From contig NZ_JAKKOT010000005.1 of NCBI RefSeq assembly GCF_021739025.1, forward strand, positions 1 to 64,000: a stretch of DNA of 64,000 nucleotides, in the 5' to 3' direction. Below the pieces are notes generated by a model. That model was given only the letters and a program-made list of their open reading frames with translations, did not search any database and had not been told where the DNA came from. Source of the DNA: Gordonia liuliyuniae. Lineage in GTDB: Bacteria; Actinomycetota; Actinomycetes; Mycobacteriales; Mycobacteriaceae. The position numbers and the translations under genes are program-made. This document shows positions 63,184-64,000 of this stretch, piece after piece. Each line of letters starts with the position of its first letter. The first letter of the stretch is position 1.

Positions 63184-64000
63184 TACGAAAGGTTCCCTTC
63201 CTGGGCGGGGTTCTCCATGACGTGGACGAACTTGTCGAAGAGGTTGGCGGCGTCGTGCGGTCCGGACGCGGCCTCGGGGTGGTATTGAACGGAGAACGCC
63301 CTGCCGGATAGCAGTTCGACGCCTTCGACGACACCGTCGTTGGCGCACACGTGCGAGACACGGGCCCGCCCGAGCGGGGTGTCGAACTCTTCGCCTGCCT
63401 CGCCTTCGATCGCGAAACCGTGGTTCTGCGAGGTGATGGCGATCCGGCCGGTCGCCGTGTCCAGCACCGGGATGTTGATGCCGCGATGACCGAACTTGAG
63501 CTTGTAGGTGCCGCGGCCGAAGGCCCGGCCCAGGATCTGGTTGCCGAAGCAGATGCCGAACGTGGGGAGGCCCGCGTCGACGATCTCGCTGGTGAGCGCG
63601 ACGGCGGCGTCGGCGGTCGCGGGGTCGCCCGGACCGTTCGACAGGAAGAAGCCGTCCGGGTTCAGTGCTTTGATGTCGGCGAACGTCGCCGTCGACGGGA
63701 AGACGTGGACCTCGACGCCGCGCGCGGCGAGCATCCGCGGAGTGTTGGCTTTGATGCCCATGTCCAGGGCCGCGACCTTGAATCGGGCTTCTCCCCCGGC
63801 GGCTTCGACGATGTACGGCTCAGCGGTGCTGACCTCGGCGGCGAGATCGGCGCCGGCCATCGACGGCTGGGCGCGGACCACGTCGAGCATCTCCTCGGTG
63901 GAGCGCAGCGCATCCCCGGAGAAGACGCCCGCCCGCATCGATCCGCTGTCGCGCAGGATCCGGACGAGGGCACGCGTGTCGATGCCTGCGATCGAGACGA
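63183..64000 (-). CDS. carA: Carbamoyl-phosphate synthase small subunit (5' partial)
   Basis: The C-terminal about 272 residues of the glutamine amidotransferase subunit; the start lies beyond the right edge. Class I amidotransferase triad: Cys in FGICFGNQ, His and Glu in [20 protein letters not shown] is also conserved. It feeds ammonia to CarB, whose start overlaps its stop by 1 nt. Confidence 0.97.

Overview
The window is 64 kb of high-GC actinobacterial chromosome. Gene order follows the Mycobacterium tuberculosis Rv1383-Rv1474 segment almost gene for gene: carAB-pyrF-mihF-gmk-rpoZ-coaBC-metK-priA-fmt-rsmB-rpe-ribD, ribE-ribBA-ribH, uvrC-rapZ-yvcK-whiA, gap-pgk-tpiA-secG, tkt-tal-zwf-opcA-pgl, ctaB, qor, ctaA-ABC-mptB, the suf operon, a thioredoxin, an ABC-F ATPase and acnR. 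Together with an MptB-type mannosyltransferase, mIHF and WhiA this points to Mycobacteriales; Gordonia or a close relative is my best guess (inference, no search was run).

Layout. 1-5.6 kb: end of acnR (left edge looks artefactual), an acyl-CoA ligase, a secreted Cna-B protein fused operonically to a class F sortase, and an ABC-F ATPase. 5.7-9.1 kb: an accessory block (alcohol dehydrogenase, lycopene cyclase, lipoprotein). 9.1-11.2 kb: thioredoxin, a CPYC flavoprotein and a divergent XRE-cupin regulator. 11.2-17.5 kb: the Fe-S assembly operon sufR-B-D-C-S-U-T, with a SufR-type operator at its head. 17.6-24.7 kb: mptB, an ABC-2 exporter, ctaA, a small conserved gene, qor and ctaB. 24.9-31.4 kb: the pentose-phosphate operon. 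31.5-37.8 kb: ppc, secG and the triose-phosphate glycolytic operon. 38-43 kb: whiA-yvcK-rapZ-uvrC. 43.2-49.3 kb: a lipoprotein, riboflavin synthesis genes split over two units (one under an FMN riboswitch), a LapA-like membrane protein and rpe. 49.4-57.7 kb: rsmB, fmt, priA, metK, coaBC, rpoZ, gmk, mihF. 57.9-64 kb: a PhaC-like hydrolase, pyrF, carB and the 3' part of carA, which runs off the right edge.

The content is mostly core metabolism, tightly packed and often translationally coupled by 1-8 nt overlaps. Three things stand out. First, about nine unrelated short tandem repeats (15-18 bp units) lie at gene junctions or in protein tails and loops. Second, many genes have a TANNNT hexamer 6-7 nt before the start codon, as expected for leaderless mRNAs. 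Third, the Cna-B protein next to the sortase has no recognisable LPXTG/membrane-anchor tail. No tRNA, rRNA, CRISPR array, transposase or phage gene was recognised.
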